Assembly: GCA_937923485.1 (NCBI GenBank)
Contig: CALDUE010000002.1
Coordinates: 1 to 41,342 of the forward strand
Origin: an uncultured Saprospiraceae bacterium
Lineage (GTDB): Bacteria; Bacteroidota; Bacteroidia; Chitinophagales; Saprospiraceae
DNA: 41,342 nt
Reading direction: 5' to 3'
Both the position numbers and the translations under genes were made by a program. This document shows positions 9,315 through 16,938 of the stretch, in pieces (the first letter of the stretch is position 1; each line of letters starts with the position of its first letter). Under the pieces are notes generated by a model, which saw only the letters and a list, made by a program, of their open reading frames with translations, did not search any database and had not been told where the DNA came from.

Positions 9315-9769
9315 TCGAGCACCAATTTCACCTCAGGAGAGAGCTTAACTCCCTTTACAAGTGCAGAGCCTACAAGTGTGTAAGTGCTACTTGCTGCTGC
9401 GCTGAATCTTGCAAGTTTTCCAAAAGGTTTTAAAAGTGGACTACGCTTGCTGAAGTTATCGATGGCAGTGTGCCTTTCGGCAAAACATAACTCAAACGGC
9501 AAAAACACCTCTTCGTTAGCAGCAACCTTAATATCTGTTGATTCACGGAGATAGCCGAGGATATAGGTATCAATCAATTTGCTCTCACCACGTCCCCTTA
9601 TGTATCGCTCGCGAAGCTCGATAGAAAGAGCCTTGACCGTTTGGGCACGAAGGCTTGAAAGCTTAAGCGTCCCACTGATTTTTCCGCTAGACAATTTGAA
9701 ATCATCGGGTACAAACAGCTCAAGACGAACGCCTTCAATTCCGAAAAAATCTTTGACTTTCCCTATCAT
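9311..9769 (-). CDS. Spo0M-family arrestin-like protein
   Basis: 152 residues. The sequence starts FFGIEGVRLELFVPDDFKLS and continues GKISGTLKLSSLRAQTVKALSIELRERYIRGRG with KLIDTYILG; this resembles the Spo0M/arrestin-like beta-sandwich family (G-I-x-G-x-L-x-L followed by L-x-E-x-Y-x-R-G-R-G). No signal peptide or membrane segment, so it should be cytosolic. Bacillus Spo0M influences sporulation, which is not expected here; the function in Bacteroidota is unknown. It overlaps the end of the convergent lipoprotein gene by 4 bp. CFAERH in the middle is encoded by the 15-bp sister repeat at 9472. Confidence 0.65.
   Translation of the reverse strand: MIGKVKDFFGIEGVRLELFVPDDFKLSSGKISGTLKLSSLRAQTVKALSIELRERYIRGRGESKLIDTYILGYLRESTDIKVAANEEVFLPFELCFAERHTAIDNFSKRSPLLKPFGKLARFSAAASSTYTLVGSALVKGVKLSPEVKLVLD
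9472..9486 (+). repeat. GCCTTTCGGCAAAAC sister repeat
   Basis: Exact 15-bp copy, also found at 30824 (plus) and 25454 (minus). It has the same layout as the 13-bp repeat, with the inner palindrome changed from TTTCGCNAAA to CTTTCGGCAAA. It lies inside the Spo0M-like gene. Confidence 0.65.
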
Positions 9770-9872
9770 GCTTCTAAGATGAAGGGGAATTTTCGTCTAT
9801 GCTTGGATACTTATACAAAGGGACTGAGGGACTCGACGAAAAAGGAGTTAGCTAGTAGGTACGGGTTTCAGA

Positions 9873-9905
9873 AATCTAGTTTTGAGCTGAGCTCGAAACT
9901 AGATT
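9873..9905. repeat. Long hairpin with GAGC-TGA-GCTC tip (copy 1)
   Basis: Arms 9873-9887 and 9891-9905 form a 15-bp inverted repeat with one mismatch and a 3-base loop. It is followed at once by GTTCAAAGTTCAG. The same architecture, with a related core, recurs at 36729-36763. A second inverted repeat (9955-9970 with 9989-10004, 16 bp, one mismatch, built from GGTTCRAGGTTCAAAC) sits just downstream, so the whole intergenic stretch 9870-10137 can fold. Confidence 0.7.
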
Positions 9906-9997
9906 AGTTCAAAGTTCAGCACCCCATCTTAAAGCTTCGCTTTTGCGATGAGTTGGTTCGAGGTTCAAACCAGTAGGGAGGATGTCTAGTTTGAACC

Positions 9998-10137
9998 CCG
10001 AACCACCAGATGTGAGCGCAAGCGAACATATGGTGCCGAACCTTGAACCTCCACATGTGAGCCCAAGCGAACATATGGTGCCGAACCCTGAACCTCCACA
10101 TATGAGCCCAAGCGAACATCTGGTGCTGAACCCTGAA
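9998..10137. repeat. Tandem array of 45-bp units
   Basis: Two full 45-bp units (10036-10080, 10081-10125) differ at four positions; a shortened unit precedes them (9998-10035) and a 12-15 bp stub follows. Each unit is CCGAACCYTGAACCTCCACAT, then RTGAGCCCAAGCGAACAT, then MTGGTG, and holds its own small inverted repeat (CCACAT / ATRTGG-like). The array fills the end of the 368-bp gene-free stretch 9770-10137 and runs up to the stop codon of the next gene. 45 bp is divisible by three, so it produces open frames, but no start, homology or codon bias supports coding. Confidence 0.8.
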
Positions 10138-10614
10138 CTAAACAAAACGCTTATGCCAACTATCCTTCAACGGCTTCACAAAGGCGGCATCCAACTGAGC
10201 CTTCGTATTGACGAGAGGGTCAACCACAGGTGACTCATCGGTAAGTTCGCCTCGCTGATAAGCAGCGGTAAACTCCGTTTGTGCGTAGGGTAAAAATCCT
10301 TCTCCATTATCGGCGAAGAAGGTGAGGCGATCAAAGAAATCTACTTGGTGGCTGTTGCCCAAATCTTGTAGAAAACGCACTGATGCGTCGATGCTGCAGC
10401 CACTAGCTCCTGCTTGTGATTCATCAACGGCGAGAATGAGAAACCTTCCATTCCGAATTTCTCCGACTGCTTCTAATGCTTGACGGTGGGCTGTCCATTC
10501 CTTCACAAAATGATTCAACTGACGTTGGATGTCGGCTTGTTCCGCTTCGCTCAATTGACGACTCGCGGTATAAACCCAAACGCGAGAGGTATCTGGTAAT
10601 TCAGTGTATGTCAC
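10138..10614 (-). CDS. Conserved small protein (often mislabelled 'ABC transporter ATPase')
   Basis: 158 residues starting at GTG, three bases after the stop of the upstream CCG-domain gene, so it is the last gene of that operon. From memory this family is conserved in flavobacteria in this position and is often annotated as an ABC transporter ATPase, but I see no Walker A, Walker B or LSGGQ motif. Recognisable conserved pieces are RVWVYTASRQLSEAE, LILAVDESQAGASGCSIDAS and VDFFDRLTFF; the GCSID with preceding DES may mark a functional site. Predicted cytosolic. The operon suggests a role with the Fe-S electron-transfer proteins, such as assembly or partner binding; this is inference only. Confidence 0.8.
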   Translation of the reverse strand: MTYTELPDTSRVWVYTASRQLSEAEQADIQRQLNHFVKEWTAHRQALEAVGEIRNGRFLILAVDESQAGASGCSIDASVRFLQDLGNSHQVDFFDRLTFFADNGEGFLPYAQTEFTAAYQRGELTDESPVVDPLVNTKAQLDAAFVKPLKDSWHKRFV

Positions 10615-10617
10615 AGA

Positions 10618-11412
10618 CTACCAACGATTTGCTTGCACGATCAGTTCTGCAAGGTCATAGACCATAACCTCTTCTTGCTTTTCGGCGGCCTTGACACCGT
10701 CACTCATCATCGTTAGGCAGAAAGGACAGTTCACAGCGATAGTGTTTGCACCCGTTGCCAAAGCTTCTTCAGATCGTTCGATGTTGATTCGCTTATCACC
10801 TGGCTCATCCTCTTTGAACATTTGCGCACCCCCAGCTCCACAACAGAGACCATTGGATTTAATGCGGTTCATCTCCCGAATATCAGCCTTGAGGGTATTT
10901 AGTACTTCTCTTGGAGCTTCATATATCCCATTTCCACGACCGATGTAACAAGAGTCATGGTAAGTGATTGAAGCAGCTTTATCTCCACGTGGGCTCTCTC
11001 CTTCAACCTTCAACTTACCGCTGTCAATTAGCTGTTGTAAGAATACCGAGTGGTGAATCACCTCATACTTTCCGCCCAGTGCTGGATACTCATTCTTGAG
11101 CACGTTAAAGCAATGCGGACAGGTGGCAACGATTTTCTTGATCTGGTACCCATTGAGTACCTCCACGTTTTGCGCGGCCATCATCTGAAAAACGAACTCG
11201 TTACCAGCTCTACGCGCAGGATCACCGGTACAGGCTTCATCGTTACCGAGGATAGCGAAGTCAATACCTACCTCATTGAGGATTTTACAAAATGCAATCG
11301 TAACTTTTTGCGCACGTGCATCATAGCTACCAGCACATCCCACCCAAAAGAGAACATCAGGTACGCGACCTTCCATTGCTAGGTCTGCCATGCGGGGGAT
11401 ATTAAGACTCAT
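10618..11412 (-). CDS. CCG-domain (Fe-S)-binding protein, HdrB/HdrD C-terminal type
   Basis: 264 residues with two cysteine-rich CCG-type domains: VGCAGSYDARAQK, then ATCPHCFNVLKNEYP in the first half, and YHDSCYIGRGNG, LCCGAGGAQMF and NCPFCLTMMSDG in the second. Such domains hold a non-cubane iron-sulfur cluster in heterodisulfide reductase (HdrB/HdrD), DsrK and the lactate-utilisation protein LutA. Here it is likely the catalytic or terminal partner of the membrane protein upstream, taking electrons to or from an unknown dithiol/disulfide or organic acid. ATG at 11412 fits. It sits 196 bp after the membrane gene, with repeat DNA between, and 3 bp before the small orphan gene. Confidence 0.9.
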   Translation of the reverse strand: MSLNIPRMADLAMEGRVPDVLFWVGCAGSYDARAQKVTIAFCKILNEVGIDFAILGNDEACTGDPARRAGNEFVFQMMAAQNVEVLNGYQIKKIVATCPHCFNVLKNEYPALGGKYEVIHHSVFLQQLIDSGKLKVEGESPRGDKAASITYHDSCYIGRGNGIYEAPREVLNTLKADIREMNRIKSNGLCCGAGGAQMFKEDEPGDKRINIERSEEALATGANTIAVNCPFCLTMMSDGVKAAEKQEEVMVYDLAELIVQANRW

Positions 11413-11439
11413 AAGTTGTTATTGGGGCGTGAGGTGTGG

Positions 11440-11605
11440 GTGACGGGAAGTGAGAAGTGGGATCTGAGATTTGGGATTCTAGTAGGAATCTTGTTTCGGA
11501 TTTCGGATTTCGGATTTCGAACTTGGGATTTAGGATTTTAAAATGAGCCGGAGGCGAGCTAAACGTTTCGGCATTATCAATTGACAATTAGCAACTAACA
11601 ATTAA
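11440..11605. repeat. Degenerate 7-bp repeats in a within-operon gap
   Basis: The gap between the two Fe-S genes holds GGATTTC repeated three times in tandem (about 11497-11517), followed by GGGATTTAGGATTTT variants, and ends with AATTGACAATTAGCAAC-type TTGTTAA/TTAACAA sequence. The latter resembles, in inverse orientation, the TTGTTAATTGTTAATG piece of the 86-bp repeat at 41066. No coding content was seen. Confidence 0.6.
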
Positions 11606-11608
11606 TAG

Positions 11609-12970
11609 TTAAACATCTTCCGTCCATTTATCTCTCGCATCAGACATTGCCCAAACGGCACCACCATTTTCAATTGCAGTGAACATTGGAAGCCAATCTG
11701 TCGGACCTGCACTCTCCGTCAAAATTTCGTGACGACGAAGCTTGAGAATCGGTTCGAGTGGATTAATGTTAATTGGACATGCCTCAACACACGCTTGACA
11801 AGTCGTGCAGGCATGGATTTCTTCTTTGGAAATAAGATCGAACAAACTTTTGCCGTCATCGAAGTTCTCCTTCGTTAACGCTTTGGCACTTTCTCTTTTG
11901 TCTTCGGCGATGTATTGCTTATCTCCAGAATCCAACTTGGTCCCGATTTCCTCCGCGCGTGTTCGGATGTCCATCATGATTTTGCGCGGACTCAACTTTT
12001 TGCCCGTCAGGTTGGCTGGGCAGACAGCTGTACATCGACCACACTGCGTACATGCATACCCTCCTAGTACATCGATCCAAGAAAGCTCTGTGATGTCTTG
12101 GGCTCCAAACTCAGGTAGTTCGGCAGACATGTCCGCTTCATCGAAAGCTGCTTCAGGGTCCATCATGGACTGGACTTCCTTCTGAATTTCAGGCATGTTT
12201 TCCATTTCCGACTTTGGCGTAAGTCGAGCGAAATAGGTCATCGGGAATGCAAAAATGATGTGCAGGTGCTTAGAGATCGGCAAGTAGTTAAGGAAGGCGA
12301 TAACGACTAAGAAGTGCAGCCACCACCCTGCTCTTTCGAGCGTCGCAAGCACCGACTCCGATAATCCCCCAAAAACTAGTGGCCCTAGCCAGCTACTCAC
12401 CGCTAAAGTCCCTGTATCTGGATAATGCGCTGGATCTATTCCTTGAAGCACAGCATCTGTACCATTCATGGTCAGAATAGCCATCACCAAGAGAATCTCG
12501 AGGTAGAGAATGATGTTCGCATCCTTATGCGGCCATCCTTCCATCTCTGGCTTATTGAACCTTGGGATCGAGAGCATATTTCGTCGCCACAGAAAGATGA
12601 TTGTCGCAATCAAGGCAAGTACTGAAAGAATTTCGATTGTGTTCAGTATCAAGGTATAGAGACCTCCTATGAGTGGAGCAAATGTGCGGTGCCCATTAGT
12701 AAAGCCATCAATAATTATTTCGATCAACTCAATCTGCGTAAAGAGAAAGGCGACGTAAATGAAACCGTGCAGCACCGCTGGAATCCAGCGCTTAAACATT
12801 TTTTTTTGGCCAAAGGCCACCAGCATCATGTTTTTGAATCGCTGGCCAGGATTCTTCTCAATGACTTCGTCCTTTCCGAGCAGGACGTTGCGACGCAACT
12901 TGCTGAATTTATATCCAGCATAGCCGAAGCCGACTGCACAAATGAGAAAAAAGATAAGCGGTTGAAGCAT
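11609..12970 (-). CDS. Membrane Fe-S oxidoreductase: cytochrome b-like domain plus two 4Fe-4S clusters (HdrE/HdrC- or DsrM-like)
   Basis: 453 residues. The first ~250 contain about five membrane segments with histidines suited to heme b ligation (VLHGFIYVAF, WWLHFLVVIAF, SKHLHIIFAF), like the NarI/DsrM/HdrE gamma subunits. A cytosolic part follows with two 4Fe-4S motifs, ACTQCGRCTAVCP (about 305-317) and ACTTCQACVEACP (about 386-398), as in HdrC and the N-terminal half of DsrK. So it combines quinone-side cytochrome and ferredoxin modules in one chain, with the CCG module encoded separately downstream. It probably moves electrons between menaquinone and a cytosolic redox reaction. The substrate is unknown. 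Confidence 0.88.
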   Translation of the reverse strand: MLQPLIFFLICAVGFGYAGYKFSKLRRNVLLGKDEVIEKNPGQRFKNMMLVAFGQKKMFKRWIPAVLHGFIYVAFLFTQIELIEIIIDGFTNGHRTFAPLIGGLYTLILNTIEILSVLALIATIIFLWRRNMLSIPRFNKPEMEGWPHKDANIILYLEILLVMAILTMNGTDAVLQGIDPAHYPDTGTLAVSSWLGPLVFGGLSESVLATLERAGWWLHFLVVIAFLNYLPISKHLHIIFAFPMTYFARLTPKSEMENMPEIQKEVQSMMDPEAAFDEADMSAELPEFGAQDITELSWIDVLGGYACTQCGRCTAVCPANLTGKKLSPRKIMMDIRTRAEEIGTKLDSGDKQYIAEDKRESAKALTKENFDDGKSLFDLISKEEIHACTTCQACVEACPININPLEPILKLRRHEILTESAGPTDWLPMFTAIENGGAVWAMSDARDKWTEDV

Positions 12971-13120
12971 GTTGAGAGTCTTTACCTAGTGTCGCTAAGT
13001 AACAACTTCCTATGAATCGAAAGCAATGAAATCTTATATCTCAAGTACTGTTTAGAGCCTTTACAAACAAAATGTTATCCACACCCAACCATGTCTTGTA
13101 GCCTGTCTAAAAGACAAACG

Positions 13121-13128
13121 TACTTTCG
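13121..13128 (+). promoter_or_regulatory. Candidate -7 element of the phosphoribosyltransferase gene
   Basis: TACTTTCG, one mismatch from the Bacteroidota TAnnTTTG, 21 bases before the ATG; TTG at 13096-13098 is a possible -33 element, 22 bp upstream. The same TACTTTCG octamer precedes the thiolase gene. Confidence 0.4.
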
Positions 13129-13149
13129 GGCTTCAATTTCTGTACGACT

Positions 13150-13641
13150 ATGCGCATCCTTGAAAAGGCTGGAATCGAACTAAAAATCTCACGATTAGCG
13201 ATGGAAGTGCTTGAACAGCATGTCGATCACAAACGTCTGTTCCTCGTTGGAATCAATAATAACGGGTTTGCTACTGCGGAGTTACTCAAAGCAGCGATTG
13301 ACAAGGAAGGCTACAAACTTGACGTCGTTATTCGCAGAGTGAAGCTTTCACCTGCTAATCCGCTACATGGCGGAATTGAATTTGAAGGCGATCCTAAAGA
13401 ATTGGATGGCCAACACGTCATCATCGTGGACGATGTTGCCAATACTGGCCGAACGGCCTTCTACGCAAGCAAACCAATCCTTGAAGTCGTCCCCGCAAGT
13501 CTAGAAATAGCAGTACTCATCGATAGAACGCACAAGTCATTCCCAGTACACAACAACTACGTTGGTCTGGCACTCGCTACAACTTTACAAGAAGATATCC
13601 GCGTCTATTATGGTAAAGACTGGCGTGTAGAGGTATTCTAG
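13150..13641 (+). CDS. Phosphoribosyltransferase, PyrR-like
   Basis: 163 residues with a type I PRTase fold. The PRPP-binding loop VIIVDDVANTGRTA lies at 90-103 (DD acidic pair then the T-G-R-T phosphate loop), and FLVGINNNGFATAELL near residue 31 is the first loop. Spacing and length resemble PyrR-type bifunctional pyrimidine regulators and uracil/hypoxanthine PRTases; no pyr genes are next to it, so a salvage role or another base is possible. It is a single-gene unit: its neighbours are divergent (Fe-S membrane gene) and convergent (patatin, 7 bp away). Confidence 0.85.
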   Translation: MRILEKAGIELKISRLAMEVLEQHVDHKRLFLVGINNNGFATAELLKAAIDKEGYKLDVVIRRVKLSPANPLHGGIEFEGDPKELDGQHVIIVDDVANTGRTAFYASKPILEVVPASLEIAVLIDRTHKSFPVHNNYVGLALATTLQEDIRVYYGKDWRVEVF

Positions 13642-13648
13642 TTCGAGT

Positions 13649-14464
13649 TTACATCATACCATGCATGGCCTCTCCATGTTTGTACTGTTCGATTAAGCGG
13701 TGAAGATGATCCATGTCTTCCATCGCTGCGCGATAACCAACTTCAATCAGTTCGTCAGCACGCGTAAAATTATAGACGTGATAGGTATCGATATCCTTAG
13801 GGTCGATGAGGTGGTCGCAAAGTCTTCGAGATTCCTCAGAATTATTGCTGACAGCAAGATCAAATACCCGATTTCCAATGGAAAGCATCGACTTAAGTGG
13901 ATCCACTTCTTGCTGAACAAGTGGCATCACGTCGCTACCGATCAGAATGTCACATTTCTCTCGAATAGGCTGTGAAGGCAGGTTCATGTAAAGTCCACCG
14001 TCGACGTATTGAAATCCATCGATTTTCACAGGATTGAATACAAGCGGAATGGCGCAACTTGCCATCACAGGCGCTATCAATTCTCCTTCTGAAAAGATTG
14101 CAAGCTTACCTCTTTGCAGGTCGGTTGCGGTGATGTACAATGGATACTTTAAGCATTCAAAGCAATCCTCAGGAATCACGGGGTCGAGTCTTTCACGCAG
14201 CATCGTAAGCTTGATAAAGCCCTTGAGCGGATTCCCAATTCTGAGTAATCGGAGGTTACTGCCAACACGGGCAAATGCACTGATCTCCTCTATTGAGGCC
14301 CCATAGGCGTAAAGCGTACCTACAATTGCCCCCGATGAAGTTCCAGACACAATCGTTGGACGTATCCCAACTTCTAAAAGCGCTTTGAGCACACCGATAT
14401 GGGCGATCCCACGTGCACCTCCACCACTGAGAGTTATGCCAATTCGAGGAGAAGAATTCTTCAT
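13649..14464 (-). CDS. Patatin-like phospholipase (RssA-like)
   Basis: 271 residues, no signal peptide, so cytosolic or membrane-peripheral. The oxyanion-hole sequence SGGGARGIAHIGVL (13-26), the nucleophile elbow GTSSG (41-45, Ser43) and the dyad motif VDGG (Asp155) are all in place, so the Ser-Asp catalytic dyad of patatin lipid acyl hydrolases is complete. The short form with one domain resembles bacterial RssA/YlbK proteins. The natural substrate is unknown. The repeat copy at 14501 lies 37 bp upstream of the start. Confidence 0.92.
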   Translation of the reverse strand: MKNSSPRIGITLSGGGARGIAHIGVLKALLEVGIRPTIVSGTSSGAIVGTLYAYGASIEEISAFARVGSNLRLLRIGNPLKGFIKLTMLRERLDPVIPEDCFECLKYPLYITATDLQRGKLAIFSEGELIAPVMASCAIPLVFNPVKIDGFQYVDGGLYMNLPSQPIREKCDILIGSDVMPLVQQEVDPLKSMLSIGNRVFDLAVSNNSEESRRLCDHLIDPKDIDTYHVYNFTRADELIEVGYRAAMEDMDHLHRLIEQYKHGEAMHGMM

Positions 14465-14500
14465 TTACAGTGTTTCGTCCAACGTTTTGAGGACCTTATC

Positions 14501-14513
14501 GCTTTCGCTAAAA
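14501..14513 (-). repeat. TTTTAGCGAAAGC repeat copy, intergenic
   Basis: Exact copy on the minus strand in the 114-bp gap between the patatin and lamin-tail genes. Confidence 0.8.
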
Positions 14514-14578
14514 CATTAAACGCCTCTACTTGAGAAAGGGTGCAGGGGACTGTTTTGACGTAAGTTGTAAATCAAAGT

Positions 14579-16636
14579 TTAACGAGTTAACACAAGTGAT
14601 CCGCGCTTGTTGTCAGTTGTGGTGGCCGTTAAAATATAAGCCGATGCTGTCGGCTTGTTGAAGAAAACAGTTCCCGCTTGCACATCCGTCAAGCGGCTCA
14701 CAATTCGACCTGAGACATCTCGCAATTCAAGAAGTTCAAGAGCTTGTTTTATGTATAGTTGCCAGCCTCCACCTTGCGGCAAAACTGTAAATAATTCGCT
14801 CGGCTTGATTTCGGTAGTATTTGATGATACGAATCCAACATCGGTGGAATCTCTCGGGAAGAGCTGATAGTCACCTAAAAACGGAGCATCTCTATCAAAC
14901 TGACCTCCTATCCCTCTGAAAGCATTAGATTCTCCGACCTGTGGCGCGGGCATATTTCCAATGCTACTCCCACTAGAAATCCGGATGACAACCGTATCTA
15001 GATCGGAATTTACAAATCGAACATTATAAGAAACCGTCGGGTCTGCTAACCACTCATTCGGATCTACAATGACTAGACCAAATAATATAACCAATCTGCT
15101 TTCTGAAAATTCATCAAGCTCGTAAACGCTCACTGCGCTTGGAATACTGTTATCGGCGTTCACAAACAGGATTTCATCAGCAACAATCTGCGTCAATCCA
15201 TTGAACTGATCGACTTGACCGCGCACTGTGATCCTATCTCCTTGGACCACGGTATAACCTAGGTTATCGAGGAAGTTGAAAACACCGATTCCATTGCCGT
15301 CTGGGTCAACGATGGTGAATTGAATACCTGGACTTCTAAGGTTGAAACCTAGAACGACCCCTTCAACTGTGACCAATTTGCCGAGGCTATCTGATATTCC
15401 AGTCACTGGATCAACGTTATTGATCTCGTCGATTTCACGCAATGGGAATGAAGGACCACTTCCAGGCACATATGGAGAAATATCAGTAGTGAAGCGTGGT
15501 AAAATCTGGTACCCTTCATCAAAGGGCGAACTTGGATCAACTTGATTGGCAATACCTGTGATGTCAAATGTTCCAGTAGGTTCATTCATTCCTTCAAAAT
15601 CAGTGTCCTCGTCAATGTGCAGCGTGGTTGTTACCGTTCCATTGCTTACTTCGACATCAAAAGATCCTGAGGTTTGCCACTCACTTGGATCGACTAGGGT
15701 GAAATTTTCAAGCACTACCAGCGTCCCTTGAATACCCTCAGTGATATCGGTCACAACCTGCGGAACTACTTGCGTGGTCGTTGACATCAGACGGACGCTG
15801 TCTGCGCTAAACTGTGCTGAGCCATCGCGCTGCTCTAAAGTTCCACGCACAGAAACTACATCACCTAGAGCTGTTCGGAAAATATCTTGTGGATTTACGA
15901 TTCGAATACCATCAGTGCCGTCTTGCATGTAGAACTCGATCCCCTGTCCACCATCAAAATCTATGGAGTTTACGGTCCCAATTAAGGTTGCTGTGGCACC
16001 AATTGAATCCAATCCACCAGTCGAATTGATATTGAGCATCTCACCGATCGTTCGAATTGGAAAGGTCGGTGGGCTAGGACCAGCGGCACACATTGGTAAG
16101 GCAAAAGGAGAGGCCAGCACCTCAGTTCCATTCACCATAAAGCCAGTACTAGTCATTGAGGCCTGCCAGCTATTACCGTCGTCAGGGAGGGTGAGATTAC
16201 AGATTTCGAGGCTTGGACCATCGCCATTGGGTGTTCGAGGCCAAGGAGCGGAATTGTCATAGCTGATACTCGCAATATTGGCTCCTGAAGCATCATTGAG
16301 GGTGATGGTTGTGCCATTGTTATTCAATCTAGAAGAGCTCCATACGCTATTCGGTGGTACGCCATACGCCGTTTCAAAAGCACTTGCCCTTACAGCGGAC
16401 ACATAGAAACCGCCAGCATCAATAGTACCAGATAGCGTGTCGGTGGCGATACTAAATGCGAGAACGTAATCCTCCACATTGATTGCTGTGGCAGTTGGAT
16501 TATGGATTTCAATAAACTCCAAGGAATCAGCTCCGCTCTCAGGTGGATTGTACATAATTTCTGAGATCACCAATTGAGCAGGGGATAAGGTGATCGCCAC
16601 AAGTATCCAGAATAGCGTAAGTGTAGATTTTTTCAT
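14579..16636 (-). CDS. T9SS-exported lamin-tail-domain protein with two OB-fold-like domains
   Basis: 685 residues. Signal peptide MKKSTLTLFWILVAITLSPAQ, then a lamin-tail domain (about 22-175) recognised from LVISEIMYNPPESGADSLEFIEIHN and the later LNDASGANIASISYDN. Two copies of an OB-like unit follow (starts FPIRTIGEMLNIN near 194 and FPLREIDEINNVD near 398, each with a GDxxxVRGxxxQxxG motif). The end (ELRDVSGRIVSRLTDVQAGT, then a basic tail) is a type A T9SS sorting domain, so it is sent to the cell surface or outside. LTD plus OB modules often accompany extracellular nucleases, but no nuclease domain is present here; binding of DNA or another polymer is inference. Confidence 0.85.
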   Translation of the reverse strand: MKKSTLTLFWILVAITLSPAQLVISEIMYNPPESGADSLEFIEIHNPTATAINVEDYVLAFSIATDTLSGTIDAGGFYVSAVRASAFETAYGVPPNSVWSSSRLNNNGTTITLNDASGANIASISYDNSAPWPRTPNGDGPSLEICNLTLPDDGNSWQASMTSTGFMVNGTEVLASPFALPMCAAGPSPPTFPIRTIGEMLNINSTGGLDSIGATATLIGTVNSIDFDGGQGIEFYMQDGTDGIRIVNPQDIFRTALGDVVSVRGTLEQRDGSAQFSADSVRLMSTTTQVVPQVVTDITEGIQGTLVVLENFTLVDPSEWQTSGSFDVEVSNGTVTTTLHIDEDTDFEGMNEPTGTFDITGIANQVDPSSPFDEGYQILPRFTTDISPYVPGSGPSFPLREIDEINNVDPVTGISDSLGKLVTVEGVVLGFNLRSPGIQFTIVDPDGNGIGVFNFLDNLGYTVVQGDRITVRGQVDQFNGLTQIVADEILFVNADNSIPSAVSVYELDEFSESRLVILFGLVIVDPNEWLADPTVSYNVRFVNSDLDTVVIRISSGSSIGNMPAPQVGESNAFRGIGGQFDRDAPFLGDYQLFPRDSTDVGFVSSNTTEIKPSELFTVLPQGGGWQLYIKQALELLELRDVSGRIVSRLTDVQAGTVFFNKPTASAYILTATTTDNKRGSLVLTR

Positions 16637-16659
16637 AGGATATTTTTACGAGACGCTTG

Positions 16660-16667
16660 CGAAAATA
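16660..16667 (-). promoter_or_regulatory. Candidate -7 element of the lamin-tail gene
   Basis: TATTTTCG on the minus strand, one mismatch from TAnnTTTG, 23 bases before the ATG. Overlaps a GCTTGCGAAAA sequence that resembles the interspersed repeat. Confidence 0.3.
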
Positions 16668-16736
16668 GCAAAGTAGTGGGTCCAAAAATCCTAAAAGTTG
16701 TCCAGAGAAAGTTGCTAACAGGCTTTCTGTAATATG

Positions 16737-16749
16737 TTTTGGCGAAAGC
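16737..16749 (+). repeat. TTTTGGCGAAAGC repeat copy, intergenic
   Basis: Exact copy in the 302-bp gap (16637-16938) between the divergent lamin-tail and receptor genes. Apart from this repeat and the two candidate promoter elements, I see nothing else in that gap. Confidence 0.8.
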
Positions 16750-16899
16750 TTCTGAAAAATTGCCTAAACTCCATAAGAACCGCGGCTTTACAAACTATTC
16801 TAAAGTAATTGTTTGCGTGAGATTTTAACTTTATCAACAGGAGCATCCATTGTTAAGTGAAGTGGTGAAAGTCTTAATGTTACCTTAATAATCCAATGG

Positions 16900-16907
16900 T
16901 ACGTTTG
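16900..16907 (+). promoter_or_regulatory. Candidate -7 element of the TonB-dependent receptor
   Basis: TACGTTTG matches TAnnTTTG exactly and lies 31 bases before the start codon. No clear TTG is present at the expected -33 distance (GTTA at 16879-16882 is the nearest). Confidence 0.45.
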
Positions 16908-16938
16908 CGACCTAATCGTCTTTAACCACAACTCTTAC

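Noticed and set aside
9998-10137. Possible CRISPR array
   Set aside because: The 45-bp units are contiguous with no unique spacers, and no cas genes are near.
9909-10233. Open frames in the 45-bp tandem array (repeated SEHMVPNPEPPH-like peptides)
   Set aside because: Open only because 45 is a multiple of three; readable in several frames, no start context, overlaps a real gene end.
10138-10614. Calling the small operon protein an ABC transporter ATPase
   Set aside because: No Walker A, Walker B or signature motif and only 158 residues.
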